A model generated the notes under the pieces. That model saw only the letters and a program-made list of their open reading frames with translations, was not told the DNA's origin and ran no database searches. From Entoloma clypeatum (lineage: Eukaryota > Basidiomycota > Agaricomycetes > Agaricales > Entolomataceae), in contig OY751494.1 in the NCBI GenBank assembly GCA_963565915.1, forward strand, positions 434,001 through 498,000: DNA of 64,000 nucleotides, given 5' to 3'. Below, piece by piece: positions 20,628 to 32,518 of this stretch (position 1 is its first letter; each line of letters opens with the position of its first letter). The position numbers and the translations under genes were made by a program.

Positions 20628-23600
20628 GCGACCCTTATCTATTAAACGGACTTGCTTGCCTTGTATGACTGCAGACAATAGAACCTATGTCATCCCTGCC
20701 AAGCAAGCCGCTGCGTCGACTAAGATTGTGAAGGGAGATAAACCTCCGAAAAGACGAGAAATCAGGCTGTTAGCGCAGCTCAAAACACGACGAGGACCAA
20801 AGGTTATCCGACCTGAGGTTGACAGCGGATGTGAACGCACATGCATTCATCCCAGAATAGTACGCGAACAGAACCTCCCCACGTGAGGAATACCACCCAT
20901 AGCAATTCTAAATGCGGATGGATCACCAAATCGACAACAGAAAGCGAGCCAACTTGCCGAAGTCAAACTGGATTTGGGAGCACATCAGGAAACCATGGAA
21001 GCAATGGTACTGGACATTGGGAGGACGGACATGCTCTTGGGACATGACTGGTTGGTACACCACAACCCTACGATCAATTGGACAACCGGCGCGGTAACAT
21101 TTAACCGGTGCCCAACAACATGTCGAACCAAACACTCGGATTTCAGGATTAACCTTAATGGTCGCAAACACCGGGTTCGCATGGTTGAGGTGCGCGACAA
21201 AGATGCACCCAAAAAGTTGGATCAGAAATGGAAGCCTGGAGACCCTATCTTGGAAGCTGTCACTCCCACACCACCTCCCACAACCAAACGACCCTCATAT
21301 GTTGAACGATTTGCTCATCTTTTCGAGAAAGAGAACTTTGACAAGATCCCAAAGGAGAGGGAATGGGACCATGGTATCGAACGTACACCGGACGCACCAA
21401 AGGAACTAGGGGGAAATACATATCCTATGACGCAAAAGGAACAAGAAGAATTGGACGCATTCATTGACGAGGGTCTAGCAACGGGAAAGATCCGTCCGTC
21501 CAAATCCCCTTATGCCTCCCCCTGCTTCTTCATCAACAAAAAGGATGGCTCCAAACGATTGGTACAAGATTACCGCATGGTCAATAAATTCACAGTCAAA
21601 GACAAGTTCCCACTCCCACGAATATCCGATCTCTTGGACGTACTGAAAGATGTGGTCTACTTCAATAAAATGCACATCATGTGGGGCTATAACAACGTCT
21701 GGATTAAGGAGGGCAATGAATGGAAAGCTGCCTTCCTCACCAGTCGAGGATTGTTCAAACCATTGGTCATGTTTTTTGGTCTTTGCAATTCCCCGGGAAC
21801 GTTCTCCCGAATGATGGCTAGTCTATTCCGGGACCAGATCCGCCGACGTATCTGCATGATCTACATGGATGACATCGTGGTTATCGGTAAAACCAAGGAA
21901 GAACTCGCGCGAAACACTGAAGAAATCCTACAGATCCTATCAGACAATGATTTGTTCCTAAAGGAGAAGAAGTGTTTATGGGAAGGAACGAAATGTCCTA
22001 TATTGGGATATGTGGTTGGTGAGGGATGTGTCGAGATGGAAACTGAGAAGGTGGATACAATTCGAAACTGGCGAGCACCCACATCAAAAAAGGAAGTTCA
22101 GAAGTTCCTTGGATTTGCTAACTTCTATCGACGATTTATTGAAGGGTACTCAAACATCGCAAAACCTCTCACCACGCTCACAGGCGGTACGGCATTTACT
22201 TGGGGACCAACAGAGCAGCAAGCCTTTGAAGGTCTCATACGGGCAATTACATCGGCACCAGTCTTGGCATTACCAAAACCAGAGGGACAGTTCAGGGTTG
22301 AAACCGATGCATCGGGCTATGCAATTGGAGCAGTACTCTCTCAGAAGCAAGACGACAAATGGCACCCCATCGCGTTCTTGTCGCGGACCATGTCCGCAGC
22401 CGAACAGAATTACGAGATATACGACAAGGAACTTCTGGCAGTCGTGGAAGCATTAAAAGATTGGAGACACTATCTGCTCGAAGCCAAGGAACGTTTTGAA
22501 ATCTTGACCGATCACAAGAACCTGGAATACTTCCGTCATCCTCAGGACCTGAATCAACGACAGCGACGCTGGAAAATGAAGTTACAGGACTATGACTTCG
22601 AATTACGGCATGTGCCCGGCAAGACCAATGTGAAAGCGGACATCCTGTCACGCTTATCCTGGTATGAAGCGGAACTCGAACCACAGGACAGTGACCAAAT
22701 GCTCAAGGAGGGACTATTCTTGAAACGATTGGAATCAGAAGATGTGGTACAAATGGAGATGTTCACGGAGGAACAATTCTTTGAAGGGGGTGAAACATCT
22801 GATTCCATCAAAATTGGAAACGTCATGACCATCAAAAATCCGTGGATTGCACGCATCAAGGGTTCAAACCGCATGGAGACAGAAGTAGCCCAGGGTCTAA
22901 AGAAGAATCCTCATTGGTCTCAACAGGAAAACGGCATCACATATGCAGGCGAACGAGTCTATGTCCCGCCAGATCCACAATTACGACAAGAATTGATGTT
23001 CGAGTCACACAATGCACCAGTGGCCGGACATCCAGGACAGTACCGGACACATGAACTCCTCACTCGCACCTACTGGTGGCCTACCATACTGCATGATGTG
23101 AAGAAGTACGTGAAGGGTTGCGACACTTGTCAATGCAACAAGATTAACCGACAAAAGCGACATGCTCCGCTACATCCCCATGCAGCACCAAGTCACCCAT
23201 GGGAAGACATAGGAATCGACATCGTGGGACCGATACCAGAATCTGATGGAAAAAACGCAATTCTGGTCATCACAGATAGACATTCAAAGATGCTTCACCT
23301 CATTCCGACAACCGTGGAACTATCAGCTGAAGGATTAGCCAAGATCTATCGGGATCAGATATGGAAGCTTCATGGGATCCCCAAGAAGATCATCAGCGAT
23401 AGGGGACCGCAGTTCGCCGCGAAGTTCATGGAGATACTCTGCCACATGTTAGGGATCAAGAGGAACCTGTCCACCGCATACCACCCACAGACTGATGGAC
23501 AGGCCGAGCGATCGCATCAGGAAACAGAAGCATTCTTATGAAACTTTGTCAACCACCTACAGGATGATTGGGCTGAATGGATCGCAATTGCAGAGTTCCA

Positions 23601-24264
23601 GTACAATGACAAAGAACATCAGGCAATGAAGCACACCCCATTCTACCTCAACTATGGTTTACATCCATGGAAGGGAGAACTCGTGTTAGAAGATACCAAT
23701 CCGGCTGCCAACGACTTCTTGAAAAAACTCAAACAGGCACGAGAAGAAGCCAATGCTGCGCTGAAACAAGCACAGGATCAGATGAAGAAGACAGTTGACA
23801 CACGGCGAAGTCCGTCTCGGGACTACCGCATCGGAGACAAGGTGTGGCTGGAAGGGACTAACATCAGGACCGATTGACCCTCAAAGAAACTCAATGCACT
23901 CTGACATGGACCATTCAAAGTCCTAGAGAAGAAAGGAGCTAGCGCGTACCTTCTTGATCTTCCGAAGACTTGGAAGATGATTCACCCTGTGTTCAACGAG
24001 ACCCTGTTGTCACCATATGAAACTCCGAAGTACGCCATCCAGAAAAAGAAACCAGCCCCTGATCCGATCATCGTCGAAGGACGAGAAGAGTACCATGTGT
24101 CTACGATCCTGGACTCTCGAAAGTTCCGCAGAAAGATCCAGTACCTCGTCCAGTGGGAAGGATATGGCCCAGAAGAGAACACATGGGAACCGCGAGCTAA
24201 TGTTCAGAACGCTCAAGATTTGATCCGTGATTTCCATCGGCAGAACCCGTCACGTCCACGATAA
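20628..24264 (+). pseudogene. B2 pol: PR-RT-RNase H-IN-chromodomain with stops
   Basis: One frame is maintained from about 20628 to 24264 but interrupted by TGA at 20884, 23539, 23875 and 23902. B1 has CGA at the 23902 position; the first two may also derive from CGA. Protease reads VLDIGRTD instead of D-S/T-G. RT reads KMHIMWGYNN, so the first catalytic Asp is His, while YMDDIVV is kept. RNase H, integrase (HNAPVAGHPGQY, ISDRGPQFAAKF, HPQTDGQAERS) and chromodomain (YHVSTILDSRKFRR ... QWEGYGPEENTWEP) follow. It is non-functional. Pol lies +1 relative to the end of gag. Confidence 0.9.
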
Positions 24265-24384
24265 AAGACACCCATTGAAATCAGCAACAGCATCGACCTC
24301 ATCAGTCAAAAACCCACCGAGTTCTCCGCTCCGTCTTCAATAGCTACTCCATTCTTCCTCTATCTCTCCAACATCCTCCGCACC

Positions 24385-24746
24385 ATGTCCACCGCCACCA
24401 CCACATCCACTGAAACCAACCCCGCCATCACTGCCCTCATGGGTGAAGCCCTCTCCATGAGAGACCAGATCCACGCGCTAGAAGCCTCGCTCGCCGACAT
24501 CCTGCATCGACAGATGCACATCCGCCTCCATTCTTTATCTGACCTCCCCGTCGCACCAACCCCAAAGAAAAACAAATCCTCGGGAACTACACCAGTATGC
24601 TGGTCATTGAAAACCAGCACATCCGACTAGCCGTCCGGAGTCTCGAGCTCGCCGTCGCCATCAACGAAGAGCTAATAGACGATTGGAGCCTCAAGGAGAA
24701 TGGCTCCTGGACAAACAACGATGATGCCGGAGGATGGGGACAATGA
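24385..24746 (+). pseudogene. B2 third ORF after pol (ORF3)
   Basis: Begins MSTATTTSTETNPAITALMG and reads a helix-like stretch (MRDQIHALEASLADILHRQ). A 1-nt frameshift near 24575 shifts it to a frame reading LVIENQHIRLAVRSLELAVA and INEELIDDWS, ending with TGA at 24744. B1 keeps the same order of blocks. About 120 aa in the undamaged form. I recognise no domain; a coiled-coil protein is plausible. It lies where some LTR elements carry an extra gene. Confidence 0.5.
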
Positions 24747-24780
24747 CTCTGTGAGGACACAGAGCTTGAGGAGGGGAACA

Positions 24781-25168
24781 TGTTACGGACTTACCGGTTT
24801 GTATGTTATGCACTTTTCCCTTGCATTGTACCTTCGTTATTTCTTTGACTCATCGGACCGCTTATTCATTTACCTTTACTCTACCATTCTCCTTTAGTAT
24901 ACTTCGCTCCCGCGCTGACTCGCACTCCGCAGTAGGGATTACTCAGTCCGCAGTTGTCTGACTCACTTCGCACTGCCTTTCCGCAGTTACTGACTCATCT
25001 GCACTGCCTTCCGCAGCTACTGACTCACTCGCTACTGCTCGTAGCCAGTACTATATAAACCCCATGTACCATAGCTACATTCCTTAGATTTAGCAATCAC
25101 TTTGCTCTTTGCCTTTCCACTTCCTGCATACTCTGCCCGAACCTTGGAATGGTTTGTTAAGCATAACA
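24781..25168 (+). repeat. 3' LTR of B2
   Basis: 388 bp, same termini as the 5' LTR, about seven differences from it, mostly at CpG. A purine-rich tract (TTGAGGAGGGGAA) precedes it. The flanking ACATA duplicates the left flank of the element. Confidence 0.92.
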
Positions 25169-25403
25169 ACATACAATCAACCTAGCAAGGCGGTTTTCAT
25201 ACTGCTTGTGACAGTGTCTTGGCAATCTGTCAAGACATGCTAAGTCAATTAGATGTTTTGCTGTAGTTTTCTGTGAAAATGCTGATGCACTGAATATGAA
25301 TACTGATGTTCTAAGAAAAGACTAAGAAACTATAAATATGTCGATGGAGGGAAACATTGGGACTGAGTACTGAACCCTCAGAACATAGCAAGAGGACTCA
25401 CAC
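25169..25403. other. continuation of the segment interrupted by B2
   Basis: No gene. It joins 12437 if B2 is removed. Contains TGTCTTGG/TGTCAAGACA motifs like the left part (11817-12437), supporting one older repeat unit split by B2. Confidence 0.45.
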
Positions 25404-25939
25404 TAGTGCTGGGTCTAGAACTCTGATGTATTGTTCCAGGCTGTATAATACTAGTATCCTACATATTATACATCCAAGGTCCCAGAACCCCAGTATAATA
25501 TGGTATTAAAGACCTAAAAACTCTCAGAAATTGGGAATAAAATAGCTAAGCTGTCTACTGGTAACAAGCTTTCTAATGGGGGTCAAATCGAGTCACCAAT
25601 ATTGATGCCTTTGTTTTTCTCTGATTGGTTTCAGTAAGTTTTGCATTTCCTGTTTTGGTCAACGCCCAAGTTCAATTCATGGCCTGGGCAATGAACGAGG
25701 ATCAACATTTCGCGCTAGTGTTGCCGCGGCTCGGCTAGCTGGGTGTTTGGCTAGCCGAGCTGCATCAAGCTGGGTGATCGGCTCACCAAGCTGAGCCAAG
25801 CCATGTCTTCAGCTTGCTGCAGCTCCGGAGCCACTTACAAGCCGGCTCAAGCCAGCTTCGTGATGGTATATCAAAGAATATTTATTGGTGTAAAAGAACA
25901 AACAAATGATAACAAAATGATTATTAATTGATGGCTGGA

Positions 25940-26150
25940 ATCAAGGGGAGGCTGTTGGGCGCTACAGAGGGCCGTTGGGCACGTGGAACGACGCTTGGTG
26001 TCGATGGGAGGCCGTTGGGCTCGCGCGGTGACAGTTGGGGTCGAGGGCAGGCCGTTGGGCATGCGGGGCGATGGTTGGGCTCGAGGGGAGGCCGTTGGGC
26101 GCTACGGGCGTGTGGTGGGCATGCGAGGTGACAGTTTGGCACGCAAGGCG
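25940..26150. repeat. degenerate G-rich minisatellite
   Basis: Short units built around GAGGCCGTTGGGC recur irregularly about every 30-60 bp, with GTGACAGTTGGGGTCG-like spacers. Both strands give long low-complexity ORFs (for example the Pro-rich frame on the minus strand, 25924-26343), which I read as repeat translation, not genes. Upstream (25730-25860) short palindromic GGCTAGCCGAGCT motifs occur, a pattern common near hAT ends. Confidence 0.55.
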
Positions 26151-26297
26151 ACTGTTGGAGAGGAGAGGCAACGGCGGGACATGAGAGGGGAAAGGACTCA
26201 CGTTGGAGAGGGAGATGGTGGGGGTAAGAGAGCAAGAGAAAAAAACCGTGTGAATGATCTGCTGACTTGGTTGATATACTGGAATGACAGATGCCCC

Positions 26298-26357
26298 CGG
26301 CAGTACCCGGTTTGTCAACGAGAAGCAGACCAAATAACAGCAAACCGGGTATTGCCG
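26298..26357. repeat. 17-bp inverted repeat (hairpin)
   Basis: CGGCAGTACCCGGTTTG at 26298-26314 pairs with CAAACCGGGTATTGCCG at 26341-26357, one G-T mismatch, loop about 26 nt. It lies between the minisatellite and the Tc1 element. Function unknown; could be the end of a lost element. Confidence 0.55.
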
Positions 26358-26451
26358 ACGCGGTGGTCGGGATATTGGACTGTGCTTACAGTATATGAGG
26401 AGCAATTGATGGATGGTAATATGGGTCGGGCTCCAGAGGTGCATTGATTTA

Positions 26452-28070
26452 CAGTGCCTCACAAAACTGATTCAATGTTTGTTGCTTTTTGAATACCTTC
26501 AAGATAACTCTGCAAAGAATACCAATTGAATTAAACCTTTGGTATATAATTGAAAGCCCTACTTCAGGGCTTTCAGAATATAAAGGAATCATATGATTTA
26601 GATCAGAATCCATGGAGATATGATTAAATTAAATCAGCAACTCATTGAATCAGTTTTGTGAGTACCTATGGCAATTATCAGAATCAAATGCTTCACTGGT
26701 TGTATGGTAACCAGTTGTCATGACTTACTGATGGAACTTGAATAGAACCCTGATGGGTTGTCAAGGAAAGTTGTATAAGAAGAATCCAACCTCAACAGCC
26801 TCCATAATTAATCATGCGCCCTATCTCCTCTTCCCACAAGGAAAACATTCTTTCTCTGGCCTCCAATGGTCACTCCACTCGTCATATTGCCTCTAACCTG
26901 GGTGTCAGCCAACCAACTGTCTCCAGAGTGCTTCAGAATCTTCTTCCTCATCACAATCTCTCTTCTGGTGGTCGTCCATCCAAGCTTTCTCCCACCAACA
27001 CACAAAACATACTTTTACAAATCACCTCAGAGAGAGCCTCCAATGCTGTGCAGGCTACCAAACACATCAACACTGTCATCTCCAATCCTGTCTCCCCAGA
27101 AACTGTGAGAAGGGTTCTCAGAAAACATGAATTCAAGGCTGTAACAAAGAAGAAAAGACCTTCCTTAAAGGCCATACATCGGAAGAGGCGGTTGGCATTT
27201 GCTATGAAGCACAGGAAATGGACAGTGGAGGACTGGAAGAGGGTCATTTGGTCAGATGAGACCAAAATCAACAGGTTTGGGTCAGATGGCAAGGAATGGG
27301 TCTGGAAAAAGAAGGGTGAGGGGCTTATTGAAAGAGAGGTTCAGGGCACAGTCAAGTTTGGGGGAGCAAATATTATGGTTTGGGGTTGTATGGGTTGGGA
27401 AGGTGTGGGGAGACTTGCAGAGGTTGAGGGGAGGATGGATGCTGATCAGTATGTGTCCATTTTGGAGGACAATTTGCTGCCCAGCATGGAGGAGAGTGGA
27501 ATCTCTGAAGAGGAGATCATTTTTCAGCAGGACAATGACCCCAAGCACACCTCCAAGAAGGCCAAAAAATGGATGGACAGCAAGAATATTGCTCTGCTGG
27601 ATTGGCCTGCACAGTCCCCAGACCTCAATCCTATTGAACACCTCTGGGTTCATATTAAAAGGAAGTTGAATGAATATCCAACACCACCCAAGGGAGTCTG
27701 GGAGATTTGGGACAGAGCAGCAGAGGTGTGGAATAATATAGAGCCAGAAGTGTGTCAAAACCTGATAGAAAGTATGCCATGAAGGGTAGAGGCAGTAATC
27801 AAAGCTAAGGGGGGTAATACCAAGTACTAAAGTATAAAATACTGTATTTATTGTACATACTCACAAAACTGATTCAATGAGTCCCTGGAGTAATTTGATC
27901 ATATATTGATCATTCTTTATGGGATTTACATAATTATTGCAGATTCCAAGAGTTCTGAAGCAGGGCTTTTAACCAGATATCAATACCCTCTTTTGATTGG
28001 CATTATTTGCAAAGTTATTTTGAAGGTATTCACAAAGTAGCAAACATTGAATCAGTTTTGTGAGGCACTG
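26452..28070 (+). mobile_element. Tc1/mariner transposon G
   Basis: 1619 bp flanked by TA on both sides. The inverted termini start CAGTGCCTCACAAAACTGAT and stay similar for about 75 bp. A 19-bp motif TCACAAAACTGATTCAATG occurs four times: 26459 (+), 26643 (-), 27861 (+), 28045 (-). Each end is therefore bounded by an inverted pair spanning exactly 203 bp. One transposase gene lies between. Confidence 0.93.
26814..27830 (+). pseudogene. Tc1 transposase, single premature stop near the end
   Basis: Reads HTH domains (SNGHSTRHIASNLGVSQPTVSRV; GRPSKLSPTN) and the DDE domain: WSDETKINRFG, FQQDNDPKHTS and SPDLNPIEHLW. There are 34 residues between the second Asp and the Glu (DD34E), typical of Tc1. 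The frame is open for 322 codons to a TGA at 27780-27782. Reading on gives about 15 more codons (RVEAVIKAKGG ...) to TAA at 27828, the normal-looking C-terminus, so CGA to TGA is likely. Loss of only the last residues might or might not matter. Confidence 0.88.
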
Positions 28071-28112
28071 TATATGTATTTTGTTTTGGTGACTTGCTAA
28101 CAATCAATGTAG

Positions 28113-29465
28113 TTACCACCTCTCCGAGTCGATCCTCAGATTGATATCGATGCGATGGATATTGACATGCCAAGTCAAGAAACAGCATTTGGCAACCAAT
28201 CTCAGGCTCAGCTCTCAACCCAAGTCCTTCGATCTGCAGCAGCCAATCACAAAGTGGAGTGACAGGGACGACAAAAAAACAGCAATATTTCTCCTCAGGA
28301 GCAGCAGCGCACTGGCAAGAAGCTTGATAAGCTTTGTCTCAGCCTGGCAATCCAGCACGAGAAAACCAACTCAAAGGGTACCATCATGCCTTATTACTAC
28401 TGTATTGCATGCAATGAAGAATGGGGCAACAACTGTTCTCAGACACTTTCTCACTCAATGGACTGCAAGGTATATCATTTAGAGCCATTTTGACTTGTAC
28501 TTACCATATTTGCAACAGACACTCCAGTGGGAATGGCCAACTGAATACCAAAATGTTACCGAAGCTTTCTGTAAGCTGTCAGGGGAAAGTGCATCGACAG
28601 GTGCCACTTTGGCACCAGCCGTGCATAATAAAAAGTGCAAAGTTACCAATGATGATGAAGGCCATGTTCCCATCCCCATGTCCTTGTCTAGCATGCAAAT
28701 GCCAGCAACTACCACTGCAATGACGAGGGAATCCAAGCCAGTTCAGAAGACTCTGGCGGCCACTTGGGGTGATACAATGAAGATTACCACCACACGCCAG
28801 GCCACGATTGACTACTACCTCCTGTGGTTCATTGTCTGTTGTGCGGTTGCCTTTTCAATCATGGATAGTGGTTTTTTTATTGACTTTATCACCGTCTTGT
28901 AAACCTTTTGTTCAATGTACTGTACATCTCTCATCAAAACTCAGATGCCCTGGATATTATGTCCCAGACTGGTCCAATTTCTTCACTCAACATCTCATAG
29001 CTGAAGCCGTCAATGTGGCCGAACAACTTGTCACATTTCTGATTGCTTTATTCATCTCACCTTGTCATTTGATGGCTGGTCGAGTAAAGGAGGTGACGAG
29101 ATCTACACAGTACATATCACTACCCCTTTGCAGTGGTCTTACCTCGTTGATGGTTTGATGCTGACTGGGCTCTTGACGGATGGTCAAAGCCTGTTCAGCT
29201 TGATTGGGGAGGTGTGTATCTATTATGCACAAACATGTAGTTTCTCATCTGATAGTTGCTGCAGGTCATCTTACGATTTGCTGCATGCTGTTTTTCCATC
29301 ATTGTCTCTGATACAACAGGGAATGTTAAGAAATGCTGACATCTGATCTTTGAGAAGTGGCCGTGGATTCTGAACTGTCCTGACCCATGTCATCAGCTCA
29401 ATTTGATGATGAAGGATATAATGCTTGGGTCCAAGAAGTTCCCAAAAATCAAGGGTTTTGCCAAG
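28113..29465 (+). pseudogene. hAT H transposase, N-terminal half
   Basis: After an intron end (TTGCTAAC ... ATGTAG) an exon reads MDIDMPSQETAFG and a BED-like zinc-finger part (YYCIACNEEWGNNC ... HSMDCK). A 49-nt intron (28470-28518) follows, then IDYYLLWFIVCCAVAFSIMD, CPGYYVPDWSNFFTQ, and the hAT motif LSFDGWSSKGGDEIY. After another intron it reads VSDTTGNVKKC and CPDPCHQLNLMMKDI. Stops and one small frame shift mark decay. The exon ends at a GT donor at 29465/29466, inside whose intron element I inserted. Upstream exons would lie left of Tc1 element G. Confidence 0.75.
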
Positions 29466-29771
29466 GTACTATGATGGTTGTTGATCTCTCATATGTTTTT
29501 GACTCAATAAGGCATAGCACGAGTCTACTCACGAGTGACCCGGATCCTTACCCTCGAGTACTCATTTAGTTCCAAGTGAAACTCAGAGTTGTACAAGTAC
29601 ATTCCCACAGATGACTTGGACTCACGAGTATAGAACCCGTGAGTATACAAGTACTCGTTGATCTGTGAGTCAACTCAAGTACTCACAAGTACCTGTACGA
29701 GTACCTGTGTGTATCACAAAAAAGGCTTCGAAAAGTTAACATAATGCCCTTGTTAGTACAGCTCAGGTATT

Positions 29772-32219
29772 CTAGTTGGTAGCAACCTCAGTAATTTGAG
29801 AATCGGAGGTCACCGTACCCCCCTGAGCTTTCTTTCCTATGTGTTTACTCTTATCCTTGAATGTTGCTACAACCTCGCTACGAGGGATGAGATCAGGAAA
29901 TGTTGCCCAAGAACTGAGAACTGTGGCAGCACAAGTAGATTCATCAGACAAAGAATGCCACATCTTTGAAACTGTTAGTCCACCGCATGAGAATGCGTGT
30001 TCAACATCGGTTGACATGGCTATTATAAATCACATGTTATGTCAAAATGAAATCAACACTGTTCAAAAACCTACCTGGAATCGAAAGATAGTCAAGAGCC
30101 ATACGAGCCAGAGGATGGCCCGTGCTTTCCATTGCTGTCCACCACGAGATACCATCACTTTCTGTAATGACAGGAGCACTACTAAGCCATTCCTCGAGGG
30201 CATCAACCACTGCAGTTGACTTGTTTCTGAGAGGGCCAAAATACTTCGTGGACAAGCTCGTTGATCCCTTGCAGGTAACATTAGTTCTCTAAGGATCAAC
30301 TGTTGAAATCACCGAAAACAATAGCTTACCGGGGTGGGCGCGGCAACAGTAGTGGCCGTGGTGACCAACCTTGGTTTGTAGACTGACTGCCATATCTGAT
30401 GTGTAAGATCTTCGGCGGTTTTGATCCAATCACGTTCCCACCACGCTTCAACAAAATAAGATGTTTTATGCAAAGGATGTAGGACTAGAGTAGTAAGGTG
30501 TTATTAGTAGAATCATATTGGCAAGAGAAATAATAACATACTCATCACAACACAAAAGACTGCGGAATCATCAGTGAGTGAATAATACTTATTCATAATC
30601 AAAGACCCTCGAAGGGCAGCTGCACGGATGGTTGGATTCAGATTACAATTGTCAATGAAATCGTCGAGGGCGTGTGTCAAAGCATCGAAAATCTGTATCA
30701 CATCCTGAATGAGCGGCACCTGGCCCTGTGATATTTCTTTCATGGCATCAAGGAATAACTGTTAAAATGAACATTTAGTTCATGACATTGCATGGTACAC
30801 ATTGGGTTGAGACTTGACTCATACATACATTGAGAAGAGGGTGAAGTTCAGTTAATAACTTCCATTCTTTATCTGAGAGCTGATACCTCTTCAACTGAAT
30901 GCCCCGAGCCTTATTATGTTTCCTCATGACAACGAGCTTGTCCAGGGCAGGGCGTAATTTGATTGCACGTCCAATGAGGGCCGACGTGCTATTCCATCGT
31001 GTTGCAACATCACAAATCATGAGGTTAGGTTTGATCTCGCTCTGCAAACAACATAATCGAAGGTCTTCTTTGATTGTCGGACTATTCACGATCTTGTTTG
31101 CAAGAGTTCGAAGCTGTAAATGCACGTGTTAATACTGAGAGAACCAAGAAGCGATAAAATTAACCTTAAAGATTGAGAAACGTCTGAGATTGATGTCGTC
31201 CCAAGACAATCGCGGGATACGATCCTGATCGTCGGCTCTTTCAATAACCTCTTGGATGATGCTGGAATCGCTTGCGTCGACAGCGGGGTCAAGTTCATCA
31301 TCTGATTCTTCCTCCAAGTTGGCTTCATCGTCATCCTCCTCCTCATCGTCATCTCTCAAACTGTCTGCGAGACTGTCAAACAGATCTGCATCCTCCTGTT
31401 CCTCAGCACCGTTAGACGAGGCTTTCGTTTTCTGACTAAATTGTGATAAAACGGTCTTGCAACAAGATTAACTTTCATAGAAATACTCTGAATAATAATT
31501 AATATCATACCTTCATGACAAGATTTAAGATGTGAGCAAAACATTGCACATGTCCCTCATCACCTTTGAATTTTGGAAGCAAAACAGCGAGCTCCTCGAT
31601 CATAGTATTATTGTTCGATGTGTTATCACACACAATGGCTAGAATCTATATTTATATATTAATATCATATGCCAGCACTGTAGACGAGCTGAGTGCACTT
31701 ACTTTGTTGTGTATCCCATATTCTTCAAGGCAATCTGCCAGTCGCTTGGCAAGATATGCACCTGTATGTGCCTTCAATGCTCTAATTAAATTATTCCATG
31801 GTTAACGGAGAAGGTAGATACATGTAACAGAATGCAACACATACTTAATAAAGTCTAAAATCAATGATGTTACCTTGCCATTTTCAACCCAATGAATCGT
31901 TGCACCAATGAATGTGATCACTTGGGGTGAGGTCCATCCATCAACGGCGAGATGTAATTGACCCAGATATGCCTGATAATGGATATTAGAATGTACACAT
32001 CTATCATATCTCAAATTAAATCTTACCTGAAGCATCGAGGCTACCTTCGCACAAGTTATATGAAAAATCTCCTTCACATCGCGAGAGACTGTGGTTGCTG
32101 ATGGGGTTTCACATTTGTTGTTGAGATCATGGAATATATCCAGGAGTTCAGGATCTTCAACAATAGCAAACGGCTGATGACAGCGGGCGACCCATAGCAA
32201 TTTTCATGTGATGTGTGGC
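29772..32219 (-). pseudogene. hAT I transposase, C-terminal part
   Basis: From the C2 junction leftward the minus strand reads, over several short introns: FAIVEDPELLDIFHDLN, HLAVDGWTSPQVITF (hAT core), VCDNTSNNNTMIEEL, GHVQCFAHILNL, an acidic stretch, DVATRWNSTSALI, and the hATC dimerisation block (ALEEWLSSAPV ... DVEHAFSCGGLTVSKMWHSL). It ends at a stop at 29772. The motifs are well kept, but the gene is split by C2 and its N-terminal part has stops, so it is inactive now. Introns of about 50-60 nt separate the exons. Confidence 0.8.
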
Positions 32220-32507
32220 TGTTGAGGCGACGCTAAGTCAAACGACGTCGCGAGCCCAAACTTAAGAACGAAGTGGGAAATGTGAAGTGAACTGAATTGC
32301 CCAGAGACCCAGCGGGAATCTCAAGAGAACAAGCTATCGAATACAAGTGAAAGTACTCTACTTATATATGTAAATTCCATGAGGCTGCGTTGTGGCAGCG
32401 TCATGCTGCGTGATAATAATGAGATGTCCTCATGTGCGATATGATGTAGATAAGATAAGATCGAGATAAGATAAGATAAAGTGAAAAGTGAAAATACGAT
32501 CATAACA
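32220..32507 (-). repeat. 3' LTR of C2
   Basis: 288 bp, identical to 36733-37020. It differs from the C1 LTR at several sites, for example GTCAAACG for GTCGAACG, and an extra intact GATAAG. Confidence 0.92.
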
Positions 32508-32518
32508 TTACCCCCTTT

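Larger units (their letters stand above)
12438..25168 (+). mobile_element. Ty3/gypsy element B, copy 2 (B2), with nested C1
   Basis: Two 388-bp LTRs (12438-12825, 24781-25168) flank gag, pol and a third ORF. The 5-bp duplication ACATA is present on both sides (12433-12437, 25169-25173). Without C1 and its duplicated bases the element is about 6.6 kb. The LTRs differ at about seven positions, mostly CG versus TG or CA, so insertion is not very recent. Gag is frameshifted and pol has four stops, so the copy is dead. Confidence 0.93.

Noticed and set aside
25924..26343. Pro-rich 139-aa protein on the minus strand
   Set aside because: Translation of a degenerate minisatellite; the opposite strand and other frames give equally long repetitive ORFs.
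26951..27758. Minus-strand ORFs over the Tc1 transposase
   Set aside because: Shadows of the well-supported plus-strand transposase.
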